64,000 nucleotides of DNA from Thetidibacter halocola (GTDB lineage Bacteria > Pseudomonadota > Alphaproteobacteria > Rhodobacterales > Rhodobacteraceae). Location of the stretch: positions 363,951 to 427,950 of the forward strand of contig NZ_JAGTUU010000005.1 in assembly GCF_018224955.1 (NCBI RefSeq). The letters are read 5' to 3'. Of this stretch, positions 55,454 to 64,000 are shown piece after piece (the stretch's first letter is position 1; each line of letters begins with the position of its first letter). Below the pieces are notes generated by a model. That model saw only the letters and a program-made list of their open reading frames with translations. It did no database searches and had not been told where the DNA came from. Both the position numbers and the translations under genes were made by a program.

Positions 55454-56572
55454 TCAGATTTCGACCGGGATCAGCGGTCCATCGAACGAGGCGGCCAAGG
55501 CCGCCTCGATGTCGTTTGTGGGGGGCTCTGTCCAGACCGGGCCGGGCGCGACGAAACCGCCTGCCACCAGCGCCGCCTGCGCCTTGGGGAAATCCAGCGC
55601 GCTGACCTGGTGGCGGCGGGTCTCCTTGCCTTCGGGCAGCCAGCCTCCCTTGATCGCGTTGACCGTCAACGGCATGATGCCCGCGAACCCGCTGACGTGC
55701 TTTTCGATATAATGGGTCGCGGCGGACAGGCGGCGCACGACGATGGCAAGGCTTTGCTGCGGGCGTGCCACCATCGCGAACAGGTGGATGGCCGAGCCCT
55801 CGCATGCGATGACCTGCCGCGCGGCCTTGTAGCGGGCGATCTGAGTCGCGAGGTCGTGATCCTGCGGGTGGAACACGGTGTAGTCTTCGGCCTCCAGATA
55901 GCGATCCAGCCGATCCTCGCACAGCAGCTTGGCGCGCCCCGCGCTGAGGCCCGAGCGCGAGATATAGAGGCGTTCGGGCCCGTCGGGGGCAATGTCGCGG
56001 GCGAAATGCTCGGCGAACCAGCGGCGCGCGTGGGGCGTGCCCTCGGCGATCTGGCCCAGGCCGAACCCCTGCCCTGGCACATAGAGCTTCTCGGGCCGCA
56101 CGGGCCGGTCCAGAACCCGCACGCCGGGCGCGCCCGCCAGCGTAAAGAAATCTCGCTGGTAGCCTTCCAGCGCCGTGCCCAGCGCCGGGCTCTTGGGGAT
56201 GAACAGCACGCCGCGCACGCCTTGCGGCAGCGCCATCAGCGCCCAGAGCCGCCCGGTGCTTTCCACCAGGAAATGCCCGAAATGCCGCCACAGCACGCCG
56301 CCCCAAAGCCATTCGCCGGGCAGGTCCTCGGGGTCCGCTGCGGGCGGGGCGGGCGGGGTCGTCAGGGGGCGGTTCTTGCGCCACAGCGCGCCTTGCGCGC
56401 AGTAGCTGCCATTGGCGCGCAGGATGCCGCCGGCCTGCACAAAGGCGCGCTCCACCGGCGGCACGATGACTGGCGCGCGCAGCACCTCGACACGCAGCGA
56501 CCAGCCCTGGTCGGGCCGGGGGCGGTTGCGCTCTGCCTCGCGCGCCTTGGCGATGGCGTCCCGGTTCGTCAT
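55454..56572 (-). CDS. Glycosyltransferase family 61 protein
   Basis: The 372-residue protein resembles the DUF563/GT61 family: WGGVLWRHFGHFLVESTGRLWAL near residue 90, YISRSGLSAGRAKLLCE, and ACEGSAIHLFAMVARP. Probably transfers a sugar in cell-envelope polysaccharide synthesis; donor and acceptor unknown. It ends 4 nt after the clpX stop on the other strand. A long open frame on the same strand covering nearly the same region is a shadow. Confidence 0.85.
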   Translation of the reverse strand: MTNRDAIAKAREAERNRPRPDQGWSLRVEVLRAPVIVPPVERAFVQAGGILRANGSYCAQGALWRKNRPLTTPPAPPAADPEDLPGEWLWGGVLWRHFGHFLVESTGRLWALMALPQGVRGVLFIPKSPALGTALEGYQRDFFTLAGAPGVRVLDRPVRPEKLYVPGQGFGLGQIAEGTPHARRWFAEHFARDIAPDGPERLYISRSGLSAGRAKLLCEDRLDRYLEAEDYTVFHPQDHDLATQIARYKAARQVIACEGSAIHLFAMVARPQQSLAIVVRRLSAATHYIEKHVSGFAGIMPLTVNAIKGGWLPEGKETRRHQVSALDFPKAQAALVAGGFVAPGPVWTEPPTNDIEAALAASFDGPLIPVEI

Positions 56573-56651
56573 GTCCTGCCCGTATCGATTCCCGTTTGAG
56601 TGTAGCCGTCGATTGGGGCAATGGTTCTGCGAAACCTAGGCAGAGGGCAGC

Positions 56652-57011
56652 ATGATCAGACGAATCTCATCGGGTGGCGCTTTCGAACCCAAGATCGGAT
56701 ATTGCCGCGCAGTCGTGGCGAACGGCTTTGTCTTCGTGGCGGGCACAGTGGGGCAGGGCGACACGGTGACCGAGCAGTGCCGCAGCGCGCTGGCGGTGAT
56801 CGACAAGGCGCTGACCGAGGCGGGATCGTCCTTTGCCGACGTGGTGCGCGTGACCTACTACCTGCCCGACCGGGCTGAGTTCGAGCCCTGCTGGCCGATC
56901 CTCGTCGAGACCTTCGGCGCGAACCCGCCCGCGGTGACGATGATCGAATGCGGGTTGATCGACCCGAAATACCGCATCGAGATCGAGGTGACGGCGTTGG
57001 CGCGCGGGTGA
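56652..57011 (+). CDS. RidA family protein
   Basis: The 119-residue protein has the YjgF/RidA fold: VFVAGTVGQGDTVTEQC, RSALAVIDKALTEAGSSFADVVRVTYYL and the C-terminal IEIEVTALARG. RidA proteins hydrolyse reactive enamines or imines. The canonical arginine of the IARVEVEA-type motif is in the expected segment KYRIEIE. Divergent from the glycosyltransferase. Confidence 0.9.
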   Translation: MIRRISSGGAFEPKIGYCRAVVANGFVFVAGTVGQGDTVTEQCRSALAVIDKALTEAGSSFADVVRVTYYLPDRAEFEPCWPILVETFGANPPAVTMIECGLIDPKYRIEIEVTALARG

Positions 57012-57086
57012 TCGCCTGCGACCGCGGGGCCACTGGACCTCTGTCGCCGCTTCGCCTAAACCCTGATCGACAGACAGGAGACGTTG

Positions 57087-57470
57087 ATGGGCATTCTCGA
57101 CACACTGCTCCGCGCAGTGACCTGGTGGAACGGTCAGACGCTGAACACCCAGTTCTACACCTGGCGCAAGGGCCGCAAGGTGGGCCAGGACGAGCAGGGC
57201 AATACCTTTTACCTGTCCAAGGATGGCAAGCGCCGCTGGGTGATCTTCAACGGCGAGGCCGAGGCCAGCCGCATCAGCCCCGACTGGCATGGCTGGCTGC
57301 ATCATACCTATGCAGAGCCGCCGACGGAACGTCCGCTGTCCCGCAAGAGCTGGGAGAAGCCGCACCAGGAGAACCTGACCGGCACCGCGCTGGCCTATGT
57401 CCCGGCGGGCTCGCTGCGGCGCGAAGCCCCGGCGGACCGCCGCGACTACGAGGCCTGGAGCCCCGAATGA
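57087..57470 (+). CDS. NDUFA12-type NADH:ubiquinone oxidoreductase subunit
   Basis: The 127-residue protein is the bacterial homologue of complex I accessory subunit B17.2 (NDUFA12): [60 protein letters not shown]. These accessory subunits are alphaproteobacterial and mitochondrial. CAGGAGAC precedes the ATG at 57087. Overlaps mlaD by 4 nt. Confidence 0.95.
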   Translation: MGILDTLLRAVTWWNGQTLNTQFYTWRKGRKVGQDEQGNTFYLSKDGKRRWVIFNGEAEASRISPDWHGWLHHTYAEPPTERPLSRKSWEKPHQENLTGTALAYVPAGSLRREAPADRRDYEAWSPE

Positions 57471-57931
57471 ATCACTCCACGACCGAGGTGATCGTGGGCG
57501 GCGCCGTGCTGGCCGCCGCGCTCGCCTTCGGGTTCTACGCGGTGCAGAGCACGGGCTTTACCGTGCGCGACAGCGGCTATGCGCTGACGGCCTCCTTCCG
57601 CTCGATCGAGGGGATCGGCGTGGGCAGCGACGTGCGGCTGGCGGGTGTCAAGGTCGGCACGGTGACGGCGATCGACCTGAACCCGCAGACCTTCCGTGCC
57701 GACACGACGGTAATGATCCGGGACGGCATCGAGATTCCCGACGACAGCGCCATCGTCATCGCCTCCGAAGGGTTGCTCGGCGGCAATTTCGTCGAGATCA
57801 GCCCGGGCGGCTCACCCTTCAACTATGCTCCCGGCGACGAGATCGCGGACACGCAGGGCGCGGTCAGCCTGGTATCGCTGCTGCTGAAATTCGTCTCGGG
57901 CTCGGGCTCGGACACGGGGGCATCGCAATGA
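57467..57931 (+). CDS. mlaD: Outer membrane lipid asymmetry protein MlaD
   Basis: Periplasmic lipid-shuttle component of the Mla system. The 154-residue protein has an N-terminal membrane helix (about residues 8-25) and an MCE domain ([21 protein letters not shown] ... [16 protein letters not shown]). ATG overlaps the NDUFA12 stop, and its own stop overlaps the next start. The rest of mla is not in the window. Confidence 0.93.
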   Translation: MNHSTTEVIVGGAVLAAALAFGFYAVQSTGFTVRDSGYALTASFRSIEGIGVGSDVRLAGVKVGTVTAIDLNPQTFRADTTVMIRDGIEIPDDSAIVIASEGLLGGNFVEISPGGSPFNYAPGDEIADTQGAVSLVSLLLKFVSGSGSDTGASQ

Positions 57932-58284
57932 GGGCACTGGCGCTTGCTGCCTGCCTGATGGCGGCCCCGCTCGCCGCACAAGAGGCGGTGAACCCCGGCA
58001 CGGGTGCCGTCCTGCGCACGCTGGACAAGCTGAATGCCAAGGTCGAGGACGTCACGCTGACCAACGGTCAGGCGGCGGTGCTGGGTCAGATCGAGGTTGC
58101 CTTGCAGGAATGCCGCTTTCCGGTCGGCAACCCCGCGGGCGATGCCTATGCCTTTCTGACGATCCGCCAGGCCGGCGTGGCAGAGCCGCTGTTCCGCGGC
58201 TGGATGGTGGCGTCGTCGCCGGCGCTCAACCCGCTGGATCACCCGCGCTACGACGTCTGGGTGCTGCGCTGCACCACGTCCTGA
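57928..58284 (+). CDS. DUF2155 domain-containing secreted protein
   Basis: The 118-residue protein has a signal peptide (residues 1-17) and the DUF2155 region VLRTLDKLNAKVEDVTL, GQIEVALQECRFP, AYAFLTIRQAG, LNPLDHPRYDVWVLRC with two conserved cysteines. Coupled to mlaD by ATGA. Its 3' 37 nt overlap aat on the opposite strand. Function unknown. Confidence 0.9.
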   Translation: MRALALAACLMAAPLAAQEAVNPGTGAVLRTLDKLNAKVEDVTLTNGQAAVLGQIEVALQECRFPVGNPAGDAYAFLTIRQAGVAEPLFRGWMVASSPALNPLDHPRYDVWVLRCTTS

Positions 58285-58883
58285 CCCGAGGCGGCCAGCG
58301 GTTCCGACAGGATGTCCGAGTCGCCCTCCAGCGCCTCGGCAAGCCGGCGGCGATAGTCGGCCCGCGTGATCTCCACCCCGCCCAGTGAGGCCAGGTGCGC
58401 TGTCAGGAATTGCGTATCGAACAGCGTAAAGCCGGTGCGCCGCAGCAGGTCCACAAGCCAGGCCAGCGCGATCTTTGACGCGTCGCGGCGGCGCGAGAAC
58501 ATCGACTCGCCGCAGAAACAGCGCCCGATCACAACGCCGTAGACCCCGCCGACCAGCGCGCCGTCCTGCCAGACTTCCAGCGAATGGGCATGGCCCAGAC
58601 TGTGCAGGTCGAAATAGAGATCCCGGATGGTCGGGTTGATCCAGGTCTCGGTGCGGTCGGCGCAGCCCTCGAGCACGCCCAGGAAATCGCGGTTCAGCGT
58701 CACCTGATAGTCATCGCGCCGCAGCCGTTTCGCCAGGCTGCGAGACACTCGGAACCCGTCCAGCGGCAGCACGCCGCGCCGCCTTGGGTCGACCCAGAAC
58801 ACCTCGGGATCGTCACGGTGCTCGGCCATCGGAAAGATGCCCGAGCGATAGGCGTGCAGCAGCAGGTCGGGCGACAGATCCAT
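58248..58883 (-). CDS. aat: Leucyl/phenylalanyl-tRNA-protein transferase
   Basis: Adds Leu or Phe to proteins with basic N-termini, marking them for ClpAP (N-degron pathway). The 211-residue protein has LLHAYRSGIFPMAE, WVDPRRRGVLPLDGFRVSRSL, GHAHSLEVW, LVGGVYGVVIGRCFCGESMFSR and DTQFLTAHLASLGG. Its 3' end overlaps the DUF2155 gene by 37 nt. Confidence 0.96.
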   Translation of the reverse strand: MDLSPDLLLHAYRSGIFPMAEHRDDPEVFWVDPRRRGVLPLDGFRVSRSLAKRLRRDDYQVTLNRDFLGVLEGCADRTETWINPTIRDLYFDLHSLGHAHSLEVWQDGALVGGVYGVVIGRCFCGESMFSRRRDASKIALAWLVDLLRRTGFTLFDTQFLTAHLASLGGVEITRADYRRRLAEALEGDSDILSEPLAASGQDVVQRSTQTS

Positions 58884-58934
58884 GCCGCGGAGCCTATTGA
58901 ATTCTGGGGCGGATGGAAGTGGCGGCGCGGGGCG

Positions 58935-60284
58935 TCAGCCCAGTCCGCCGCCCTCCAGCCATTTTTCCAGCCAGTGGATGTTGTATTCGCCGGTCTGCAC
59001 CGCGCGTTCGCGCAGAAGCGCACGGAACAGCGGAACGGTGGTGTCCACGCCATCCACGATCAACTCTCCCAGCGCGCGGTTGAGACGGGCCAGTGCCTCG
59101 GGGCGGTCGCGGCCATGCACGATCAGCTTGGCGATCAGGCTGTCGTAATAGGGCGGGATCTTGTAGCCGTCATAAAGCGCGGAATCCATCCGCACGCCCA
59201 GGCCGCCCGGCGCATGGTAATGCGTGATCTTGCCCGGCGAGGGTGAGAAGTTGGGCAGCCTTTCGGCGTTGATCCGCACCTCGATCGCGTGCCCGTTGAT
59301 GACCAGGTCGTCCTGGGTAAAGGACAGCGGCATGCCTGCCGCGACGCGGATCTGCTCGCGCACCAGGTCGACGCCAAAGATCGCCTCGGTGACAGGGTGT
59401 TCAACCTGCAGGCGGGTGTTCATCTCGATGAAGTAGAACTCGCCCTCCTCGTAGAGGAATTCGATCGTGCCTGCGCCGCGATAGCCCATCTTGGCGATGG
59501 CTTCGGCGCAGATCGTGCCGATGCGGTCGCGTTCCTCGGGTGTGATCGCGGGGCCGGGGGCCTCTTCCAGCACTTTCTGGTGCCGCCGTTGCAGCGAGCA
59601 GTCGCGCTCGCCCAGATGCACACCGCCGCCCTGGCCGTCGCCAAAGACCTGGATCTCGATATGGCGCGGCTTTTGCAGGTATTTCTCGATATAGACTTCG
59701 TCATTGCCGAAGGCCGCCTTGGACTCGGCCCGCGCGGTCTGGTAGGCGCGCGTCATCTCGGCCTCGTTGCGCGCGACCTTCATGCCGCGCCCGCCGCCGC
59801 CGGCGGTGGCCTTGATGATGACGGGATAGCCGAATTCGGCGCCGATGCGCAGCGCATCCTCCAGCGAGGCAACGCCGCCCTGCGAGCCGGGAACCACCGG
59901 GATGCCCAGTTCCTTCGCGGTCTCCTTGGCAGTGATCTTGTCGCCCATCATGCTGATGTGCTTCGCGCTGGGGCCGATGAAGGTCAGCCCGTGATCCTCG
60001 ACGATCTGCACAAAGCGGGCGTTTTCCGACAGGAAGCCATAGCCCGGGTGGATCGCCTGCGCGCCCGTCACCTCGCAGGCCGAGATGACGGCCGGCATGC
60101 TGAGATAGCTGTCGGTCGAGGACGGCGGGCCGATGCAGATCGCCTCGTCGGCCATGCGCACATGCATCGCGTCCGAGTCGGCGGTAGAATGCACGGCCAC
60201 CGAATGAATGCCCATCTCGCGGCAGGCGCGGATGACGCGCAGCGCGATTTCGCCCCGGTTCGCAATGAGAATCTTGTCGAACAT
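58935..60284 (-). CDS. accC: Acetyl-CoA carboxylase biotin carboxylase
   Basis: Carboxylates biotin on AccB with ATP and bicarbonate. The 449-residue protein has the N-terminal domain ([20 protein letters not shown]), ATP-grasp with [16 protein letters not shown] near residue 160, [14 protein letters not shown] and the C-terminal domain. 4 nt after accB. Confidence 0.97.
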   Translation of the reverse strand: MFDKILIANRGEIALRVIRACREMGIHSVAVHSTADSDAMHVRMADEAICIGPPSSTDSYLSMPAVISACEVTGAQAIHPGYGFLSENARFVQIVEDHGLTFIGPSAKHISMMGDKITAKETAKELGIPVVPGSQGGVASLEDALRIGAEFGYPVIIKATAGGGGRGMKVARNEAEMTRAYQTARAESKAAFGNDEVYIEKYLQKPRHIEIQVFGDGQGGGVHLGERDCSLQRRHQKVLEEAPGPAITPEERDRIGTICAEAIAKMGYRGAGTIEFLYEEGEFYFIEMNTRLQVEHPVTEAIFGVDLVREQIRVAAGMPLSFTQDDLVINGHAIEVRINAERLPNFSPSPGKITHYHAPGGLGVRMDSALYDGYKIPPYYDSLIAKLIVHGRDRPEALARLNRALGELIVDGVDTTVPLFRALLRERAVQTGEYNIHWLEKWLEGGGLG

Positions 60285-60288
60285 GGGC

Positions 60289-60789
60289 TTACTCTAGGAT
60301 GACGAGGGGTGCGCCGTATTCCACGGGGGCGCCATCCTCGACCAGGATGCGCTTGACCGTGCCGGAGCGGGGGGCGGGGATGTGGTTCATCGTCTTCATC
60401 GCCTCGACGATCAACAGCGTGTCGCCCTCTTTCACTTGCGCGCCCAGCGTGATGAAGGGCGCCGCCCCAGGTTCCGCCTGCATGTAGACCGTGCCCACCA
60501 TGGGCGAGGTCACGGCGCCGGGATGGGCGGCAGGATCCTCGGGCAGGGTGTCGCCGGCCGGGGCGGCATGGGCGACCTGGGTGCCGGGCGCCATCATCGG
60601 TGCTGCCTGGGGGGCGGCATACATCTGAACCGGTGCCGCCTGCGGCTGCATGCGGCTGACGCGCACGTTCAGGCTGTCATCCTCGCCGTAGTCACGCTTG
60701 ACCTGCAGTTCCGTCAGGTCGTTATCGCGCAGGAGCTCCGCCAACGCCCTGATGAAGGCCACGTCCGCGTCATGGGTCTCTTTGCTCAT
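60289..60789 (-). CDS. accB: Acetyl-CoA carboxylase biotin carboxyl carrier protein
   Basis: Carries biotin between AccC and the carboxyltransferase. The 166-residue protein has an N-terminal helical part, an Ala-Pro-Met-rich linker (about residues 50-90) and the biotinyl domain with EAMKTMNH, Lys132 being the biotin site. First gene of the accBC pair. Confidence 0.97.
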   Translation of the reverse strand: MSKETHDADVAFIRALAELLRDNDLTELQVKRDYGEDDSLNVRVSRMQPQAAPVQMYAAPQAAPMMAPGTQVAHAAPAGDTLPEDPAAHPGAVTSPMVGTVYMQAEPGAAPFITLGAQVKEGDTLLIVEAMKTMNHIPAPRSGTVKRILVEDGAPVEYGAPLVILE

Positions 60790-60964
60790 CCGGTCCTCGC
60801 CCGCTTGATCCCTTGTCCCGCCGCGCCGGGCGGGTCGTTCGACACCCTATATGCCAAGCGCGGGCGCATGAAAAGCGACCCGGCAGGCGATTTCATGTTG
60901 CCGGGCGCCGATTGCACCGCCGCGCGGGCTTGTGTTTAGTGGCCTTAAAAGGGGGGAGGCCGGA

Positions 60965-62473
60965 ATGAACGTCGCACAGTGGCTGGCGCGCCGCGCGGAA
61001 TTGCAGCCGGACCGCCCGGCGCTGTTCCTGGGTCGCGACGCGGTGATGAGCTATGGCGCGCTGCACGAAGTGGCGTGCCGGCTGGCGGGCGCGCTTGCCG
61101 CGCGCGGCATCGCCTCTGGCGACAGGGTGGCGCTGTTCATGAAGAACGTCCCCGATTACCTGCTGGCCGAGTATGGCGCCTGGTATGCCGGGGCTGCGGT
61201 CGTCCCGATCAACGCCAAGCTGCACCCGAAGGAGGCCGCCTGGATCATCGCCGATTCCGGTACGTCGCTGGTCATTGCCACGCCCGACCTTGCGCCCGGT
61301 TTGGCCGCCGTGACCGACGTTCCCCTGGTCGAGACCGGCAGCGCCGCGTGGCAGACACTGTGCGCAGCCGAGCCATCCGGGCCCGCGCATCGGACGCCCG
61401 ATGACCTCGCCTGGCTGTTCTACACCTCGGGCACCACCGGCCGGCCAAAGGGCGTGATCATCACGCACCGGATGCTGATGACCATGGCCCTCTGCTATCA
61501 ATGGGATTGCGATCTGGTCGGCGGCGAGGATGCCGCGCTGTATGCTGCGCCGCTCAGCCATGGCGCGGGGCTCTACAGCGTGATGCACGTGGCGGCCGGG
61601 GCGCGGCACGTCTTTCCGCCCTCGGGAGGGTTCGACGCGACCGAGGTGCTGGACCTCGCCGCGCATCATGGCCGCGTGCACATGTTCATGGCGCCCACCA
61701 TGGTCCAGCGCCTGACGCGCGAGGCGCGGGCGCAGGGGCGCGCGGGCGAGGGGCTGCGCACCATCGTCTACGCGGGCGGGCCGATGTATTCCGCCGACAT
61801 CATCGAGGCGGTAGAGCGCTTTGGCCCGGTCTTTGTGCAGATCTACGGGCAGGGCGAATGCCCGATGGGCATCACCGCCCTGTCGCGCCATGATGTTGCG
61901 GACCGCAGCCATCTCCGCTGGCGCGAGCGCCTGGGCTCTGTCGGTCGGGCGCAATCGGCGGTCGAGGTGCGGGTTGCCGATGAGAATGGCCAGACCCTGC
62001 CGCCCGACGCGGTGGGCGAGATCCAGGTGCGCGGCGACATCGTCATGCCGGGCTACTGGCAGAACCCGCAGGCCACGGCAAAGACGCTGGTGGATGGCTG
62101 GCTGCTGACCGGCGACATGGGCTCGATGGATGCCGACGGCTACGTGACTCTCAAGGACCGCTCGCGCGACATGATCATCTCGGGCGGCACCAACATCTAT
62201 CCCCGCGAGGTCGAGGAGGCCTTGCAGGACCACCCTGCGGTGTTCGAGGTCGCCGTGGTGGGCCGCCCGCATCCCGAATGGGGCGAGGAGGTGGTGGCCT
62301 TCGTCGTCTGCGACGGCCCGCTCGACGAAGCGGCGCTGGACGCGCATTGCCTCGACCGGATCGCCCGGTTCAAGCGGCCCAAGGTCTATATCCGGGTCGA
62401 GTCCCTCCCCAAGAACAATTACGGCAAGGTCCTGAAGACAGAGCTGCGCGAAAGGCTGGCCGCCACCTCGTAG
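60965..62473 (+). CDS. AMP-dependent acyl-CoA synthetase/ligase
   Basis: Activates a carboxylic acid to its CoA thioester. The 502-residue protein has the ANL motifs FYTSGTTGRPKGVI (P-loop, near residue 155), IYGQGECPMG, WLLTGDMGSMDADGYV and NNYGKVLK with the C-terminal catalytic lysine. GGGGGGAGG lies before the ATG at 60965. Substrate (fatty, aromatic or other acid) not visible. Divergent from accB. Its 3' 55 nt overlap an opposite-strand gene. Confidence 0.9.
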   Translation: MNVAQWLARRAELQPDRPALFLGRDAVMSYGALHEVACRLAGALAARGIASGDRVALFMKNVPDYLLAEYGAWYAGAAVVPINAKLHPKEAAWIIADSGTSLVIATPDLAPGLAAVTDVPLVETGSAAWQTLCAAEPSGPAHRTPDDLAWLFYTSGTTGRPKGVIITHRMLMTMALCYQWDCDLVGGEDAALYAAPLSHGAGLYSVMHVAAGARHVFPPSGGFDATEVLDLAAHHGRVHMFMAPTMVQRLTREARAQGRAGEGLRTIVYAGGPMYSADIIEAVERFGPVFVQIYGQGECPMGITALSRHDVADRSHLRWRERLGSVGRAQSAVEVRVADENGQTLPPDAVGEIQVRGDIVMPGYWQNPQATAKTLVDGWLLTGDMGSMDADGYVTLKDRSRDMIISGGTNIYPREVEEALQDHPAVFEVAVVGRPHPEWGEEVVAFVVCDGPLDEAALDAHCLDRIARFKRPKVYIRVESLPKNNYGKVLKTELRERLAATS

Positions 62474-62910
62474 GCGTCGCGGTTCTGCTCCGCCCGCGGC
62501 GCATCCGCTTCCGTCCGTGGCGAATGCTTTTCCCGTTCGGGGCGCTGGGGGCCTTCGCCCTGCGCGCCCTCTGTCTGCATGGCAGGCGCCGGTTCAGGGG
62601 GCGCATCACGCTTGTCTGACACCGGTTCGGCGGTCTCGGCCATGCCCTTCGCCTGGTCCTCCAGCATGCGGCTGATCTTGAGCTGCATGATCGTGGGCGG
62701 CGCAACGTGGGTCGCCGGGTCGGGCTCGCCGCCGGCGCTGCGCCAGAACTGCAGTGGCGGCTTGCCGTCCGACAGGGTGGCGTCGGGATCGCTGCGCTTG
62801 GCGATCGGCTTGACCGTCACGGAGGGCGGCTTGCGCGCGGGTTCCGGCAGGCCCAGCGGGTGGCCGGTGGAATGGGGTGCATACCACGCAGGGATGCCGA
62901 CGAGTTTCAT
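62419..62910 (-). CDS. Proline-rich hypothetical protein
   Basis: The 163-residue protein starts MKLVGIPAWYAPHSTGHPLG, has a basic, proline-rich body with a helical KISRMLEDQAKGMAETAE segment, and an acidic/basic low-complexity tail. No signal peptide or known domain. GGAG before the ATG supports translation. The last 55 nt overlap the acyl-CoA ligase. Codon use and the ribosome site favour a real gene, but a function is not recognised. Confidence 0.6.
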   Translation of the reverse strand: MKLVGIPAWYAPHSTGHPLGLPEPARKPPSVTVKPIAKRSDPDATLSDGKPPLQFWRSAGGEPDPATHVAPPTIMQLKISRMLEDQAKGMAETAEPVSDKRDAPPEPAPAMQTEGAQGEGPQRPEREKHSPRTEADAPRAEQNRDAYEVAASLSRSSVFRTLP

Positions 62911-63038
62911 GGCGACTGCTCCGTCCGGTGCGCCCCCACCGTTCTGGAACTTCTGTAGATAATACTATCGTAACCAAGCCAATCGTTCAGCCGTTTTCCG
63001 AACAGAGGGTTAACGCGACGCATCTGAGGGGTTGCGCC

Positions 63039-63052
63039 TTGATCTGGATCAA
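63039..63052. promoter_or_regulatory. FNR/FnrL-type box
   Basis: TTGATCTGGATCAA is a perfect TTGAT-N4-ATCAA match to the FNR/Anr/FnrL or Dnr consensus and lies in an 18-nt element, CCTTGATC-TG-GATCAAGG, with perfect 8-bp arms. It is 162 nt before the DUF2202 start, so oxygen- or NO-linked control is likely. Confidence 0.7.
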
Positions 63053-63154
63053 GGTGACGAAAACGTTGTCGCCGCGTGTCGGCAGGGTTCCGCCCCCGAC
63101 TCGGCAGGTTTCGGCGTTGCCGCAATCCTGTCTGGATTTGGTCATGGTTTTGAA

Positions 63155-63180
63155 ATCATATCTCGATAATGAGATATGAT
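63155..63180. promoter_or_regulatory. Perfect 10-bp inverted repeat before DUF2202 gene
   Basis: ATCATATCTC-GATAAT-GAGATATGAT, ending 33 nt before the ATG at 63214. Perfect arms and location suggest an operator for a dimeric repressor; the family of that regulator is unknown. Confidence 0.65.
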
Positions 63181-63213
63181 GAAACGCGCAGACCCTTTTG
63201 AGAAGAGGCACGA

Positions 63214-63798
63214 ATGAAACGAGCAATGCACAAACATGGCCAATCCGGCGGCAAGTTCGGCTGGGGCACCGGGCAGGGCGATACGGACAGCGGGGCCGTG
63301 ACCGTGTCGACCGATGACCCCGTCACGGTCTCGGCGGAGGCAGTCGAGTCGTCTGACTCGACCTACAGCGACGCGGCCATCGCGGAACTGCTCTTCATGA
63401 TCGAAGAGGAAAAGCTGGCCGGCGACGTCTATGAGGCCTTCTACGATCTCTATGGGATCAAGGTGTTCGACAATATCGCCGCCTCCGAGGACCGGCATTT
63501 CGACGCCCTGATCGCCCAGGCCGAGGCGCTGGGCATCGATACGGATGCCTTCGTCTTCGCCGAGGCCGGTGAATTCGAGAATGACGAGTTGCAGGCGCTG
63601 TATGATTCGCTGATCGCCGAAGGATCTGTCTCGCTGACCGACGCGCTCGAGGTGGGCGTCGCGATCGAGGAAAGGGACATGGTCGATATCGCCGCGGCCA
63701 TCGACGCGGTCGAGGGCACGGTGCTGGCCGACATCTACCAGAACCTGCTGGACGGGTCGGTCGCACATCTCGCGGCGTTCGAGGGACTGCTGGCCTGA
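63214..63798 (+). CDS. DUF2202 (ferritin-like) domain protein
   Basis: The 194-residue protein has a Ser/Asp/Val-rich N-terminal part (residues 15-50) and a DUF2202 four-helix, ferritin-like domain: ELLFMIEEEKLAGDVYEAFYDLYG, FDNIAASEDRHFDALIAQAE and the C-terminal DIYQNLLDGSVAHLAAFE. Glu and His residues in EEEK and SEDRH are candidate metal ligands. It has no clear signal peptide. Upstream FNR box and inverted repeat indicate regulated expression, perhaps linked to low oxygen, metals or NO. Confidence 0.85.
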   Translation: MKRAMHKHGQSGGKFGWGTGQGDTDSGAVTVSTDDPVTVSAEAVESSDSTYSDAAIAELLFMIEEEKLAGDVYEAFYDLYGIKVFDNIAASEDRHFDALIAQAEALGIDTDAFVFAEAGEFENDELQALYDSLIAEGSVSLTDALEVGVAIEERDMVDIAAAIDAVEGTVLADIYQNLLDGSVAHLAAFEGLLA

Positions 63799-63822
63799 CG
63801 CCCTTGCCTTGAACGAATTGCA

Positions 63823-63843
63823 GCCGCCGAGACTCTCGGCGGC
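63823..63843. terminator. Hairpin between convergent DUF2202 gene and acs
   Basis: GCCGCCGA / TCGGCGGC stem around GACTC, between the converging stops. No T-run; may serve both transcripts. Confidence 0.45.
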
Positions 63844-63871
63844 CGCTGCGGTTTCGCGAAATCGCCGCGGC

Positions 63872-64000
63872 TCAGCGGTTCATTCTGTTTTCGATGAGGT
63901 CGTCGACGACGGCTGGGTCTGCGAGGGTTGAAGTGTCGCCGAGGGCGCCGAAGTCGTTTTCGGCGATCTTGCGCAGGATGCGGCGCATGATCTTGCCCGA
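63872..64000 (-). CDS. acs: Acetyl-CoA synthetase, C-terminal fragment (5' end off window)
   Basis: Only the last 42 residues are visible, starting [20 protein letters not shown], then [19 protein letters not shown]. This is the C-terminal end of acetyl-CoA synthetase, including the conserved catalytic Lys in SGKIMRR. The gene continues beyond the right edge and makes acetyl-CoA from acetate and ATP. Confidence 0.88.
   Translation of the reverse strand, partial: SGKIMRRILRKIAENDFGALGDTSTLADPAVVDDLIENRMNR

Larger units (their letters stand above)
62911..63213. other. 303-nt divergent regulatory region
   Basis: Separates the leftward proline-rich gene from the rightward DUF2202 gene. It holds an FNR-type box (63039-63052), a 10-bp inverted repeat (63155-63180) and AT-rich patches (near 62955-62980), but no coding sequence. 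The DUF2202 gene's ribosome site may be AAGAGG near 63202. Confidence 0.6.

Overview
This window is a high-GC chromosomal stretch of an alphaproteobacterium, most likely a Rhodobacteraceae (roseobacter-group) member. That placement is inferred from gene content and order: a soxSRT / soxVWXYZABCDEF thiosulfate-oxidation locus, a heterotetrameric sarcosine oxidase set, an NDUFA12-type complex I protein beside MlaD and a DUF2155 protein, HlyU next to RpoD, an alphaproteobacterial prephenate dehydratase and a membrane-anchored cytochrome c552. No 16S or other rRNA is present to fix the taxonomy. No tRNA, rRNA, insertion sequence, prophage or CRISPR array was seen.

Layout. 1-5792 (minus): a yejABEF-type peptide/microcin C ABC importer, its ATPase running off the left edge. 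5932-9122: terminator, membrane cytochrome c, pheA, a 3-hydroxyisobutyrate-dehydrogenase-family protein and a small membrane protein. 9157-17279: two paralogous three-gene cassettes (von Willebrand-A TadG-like protein, then two TadE-like proteins) arranged as mirror images around a catabolic-type glutamate dehydrogenase. 17392-22450: sarcosine oxidase soxBDAG (unrelated to sulfur sox). 22477-27978: small secreted protein, dnaG, rpoD, HlyU and two small membrane proteins. 28023-31034: dienelactone hydrolase, YjbQ, an unusual M20-like amidohydrolase. 31177-38022: nrdR-ribD, then an opposed kpsC / export lipoprotein / kpsS capsule block, then ribE. 38051-38692: DUF3047 protein. 38831-51027: the complete sulfur-oxidation (Sox) locus. 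51111-55449: cation-diffusion facilitator, a photolyase-like flavoprotein, clpP, clpX. 55454-64000: GT61 glycosyltransferase, RidA, NDUFA12-mlaD-DUF2155, aat, accB-accC, an acyl-CoA ligase, a proline-rich protein, a DUF2202 protein behind strong regulatory palindromes, and the 3' end of acs.

How it works together. The Sox block is self-contained: SoxT (thiosulfate-type permease), the ArsR-family repressor SoxR and the thioredoxin SoxS are transcribed leftward; SoxV/SoxW (reductant delivery), SoxXA (c-type cytochromes), SoxYZ (carrier), SoxB (sulfate thiohydrolase), SoxCD (sulfane dehydrogenase) and SoxEF (flavocytochrome) rightward. Operator-like palindromes lie in the soxS-soxV and soxW-soxX gaps, where SoxR acts in related bacteria, with further candidates before soxB and soxF.

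The best candidates for something undescribed are the mirrored vWA/TadE cassettes without any nearby Tad machinery, the photolyase-like protein with its FAD domain first, the M20 homologue with altered metal motifs, and the doubly palindromic upstream region of the DUF2202 gene.
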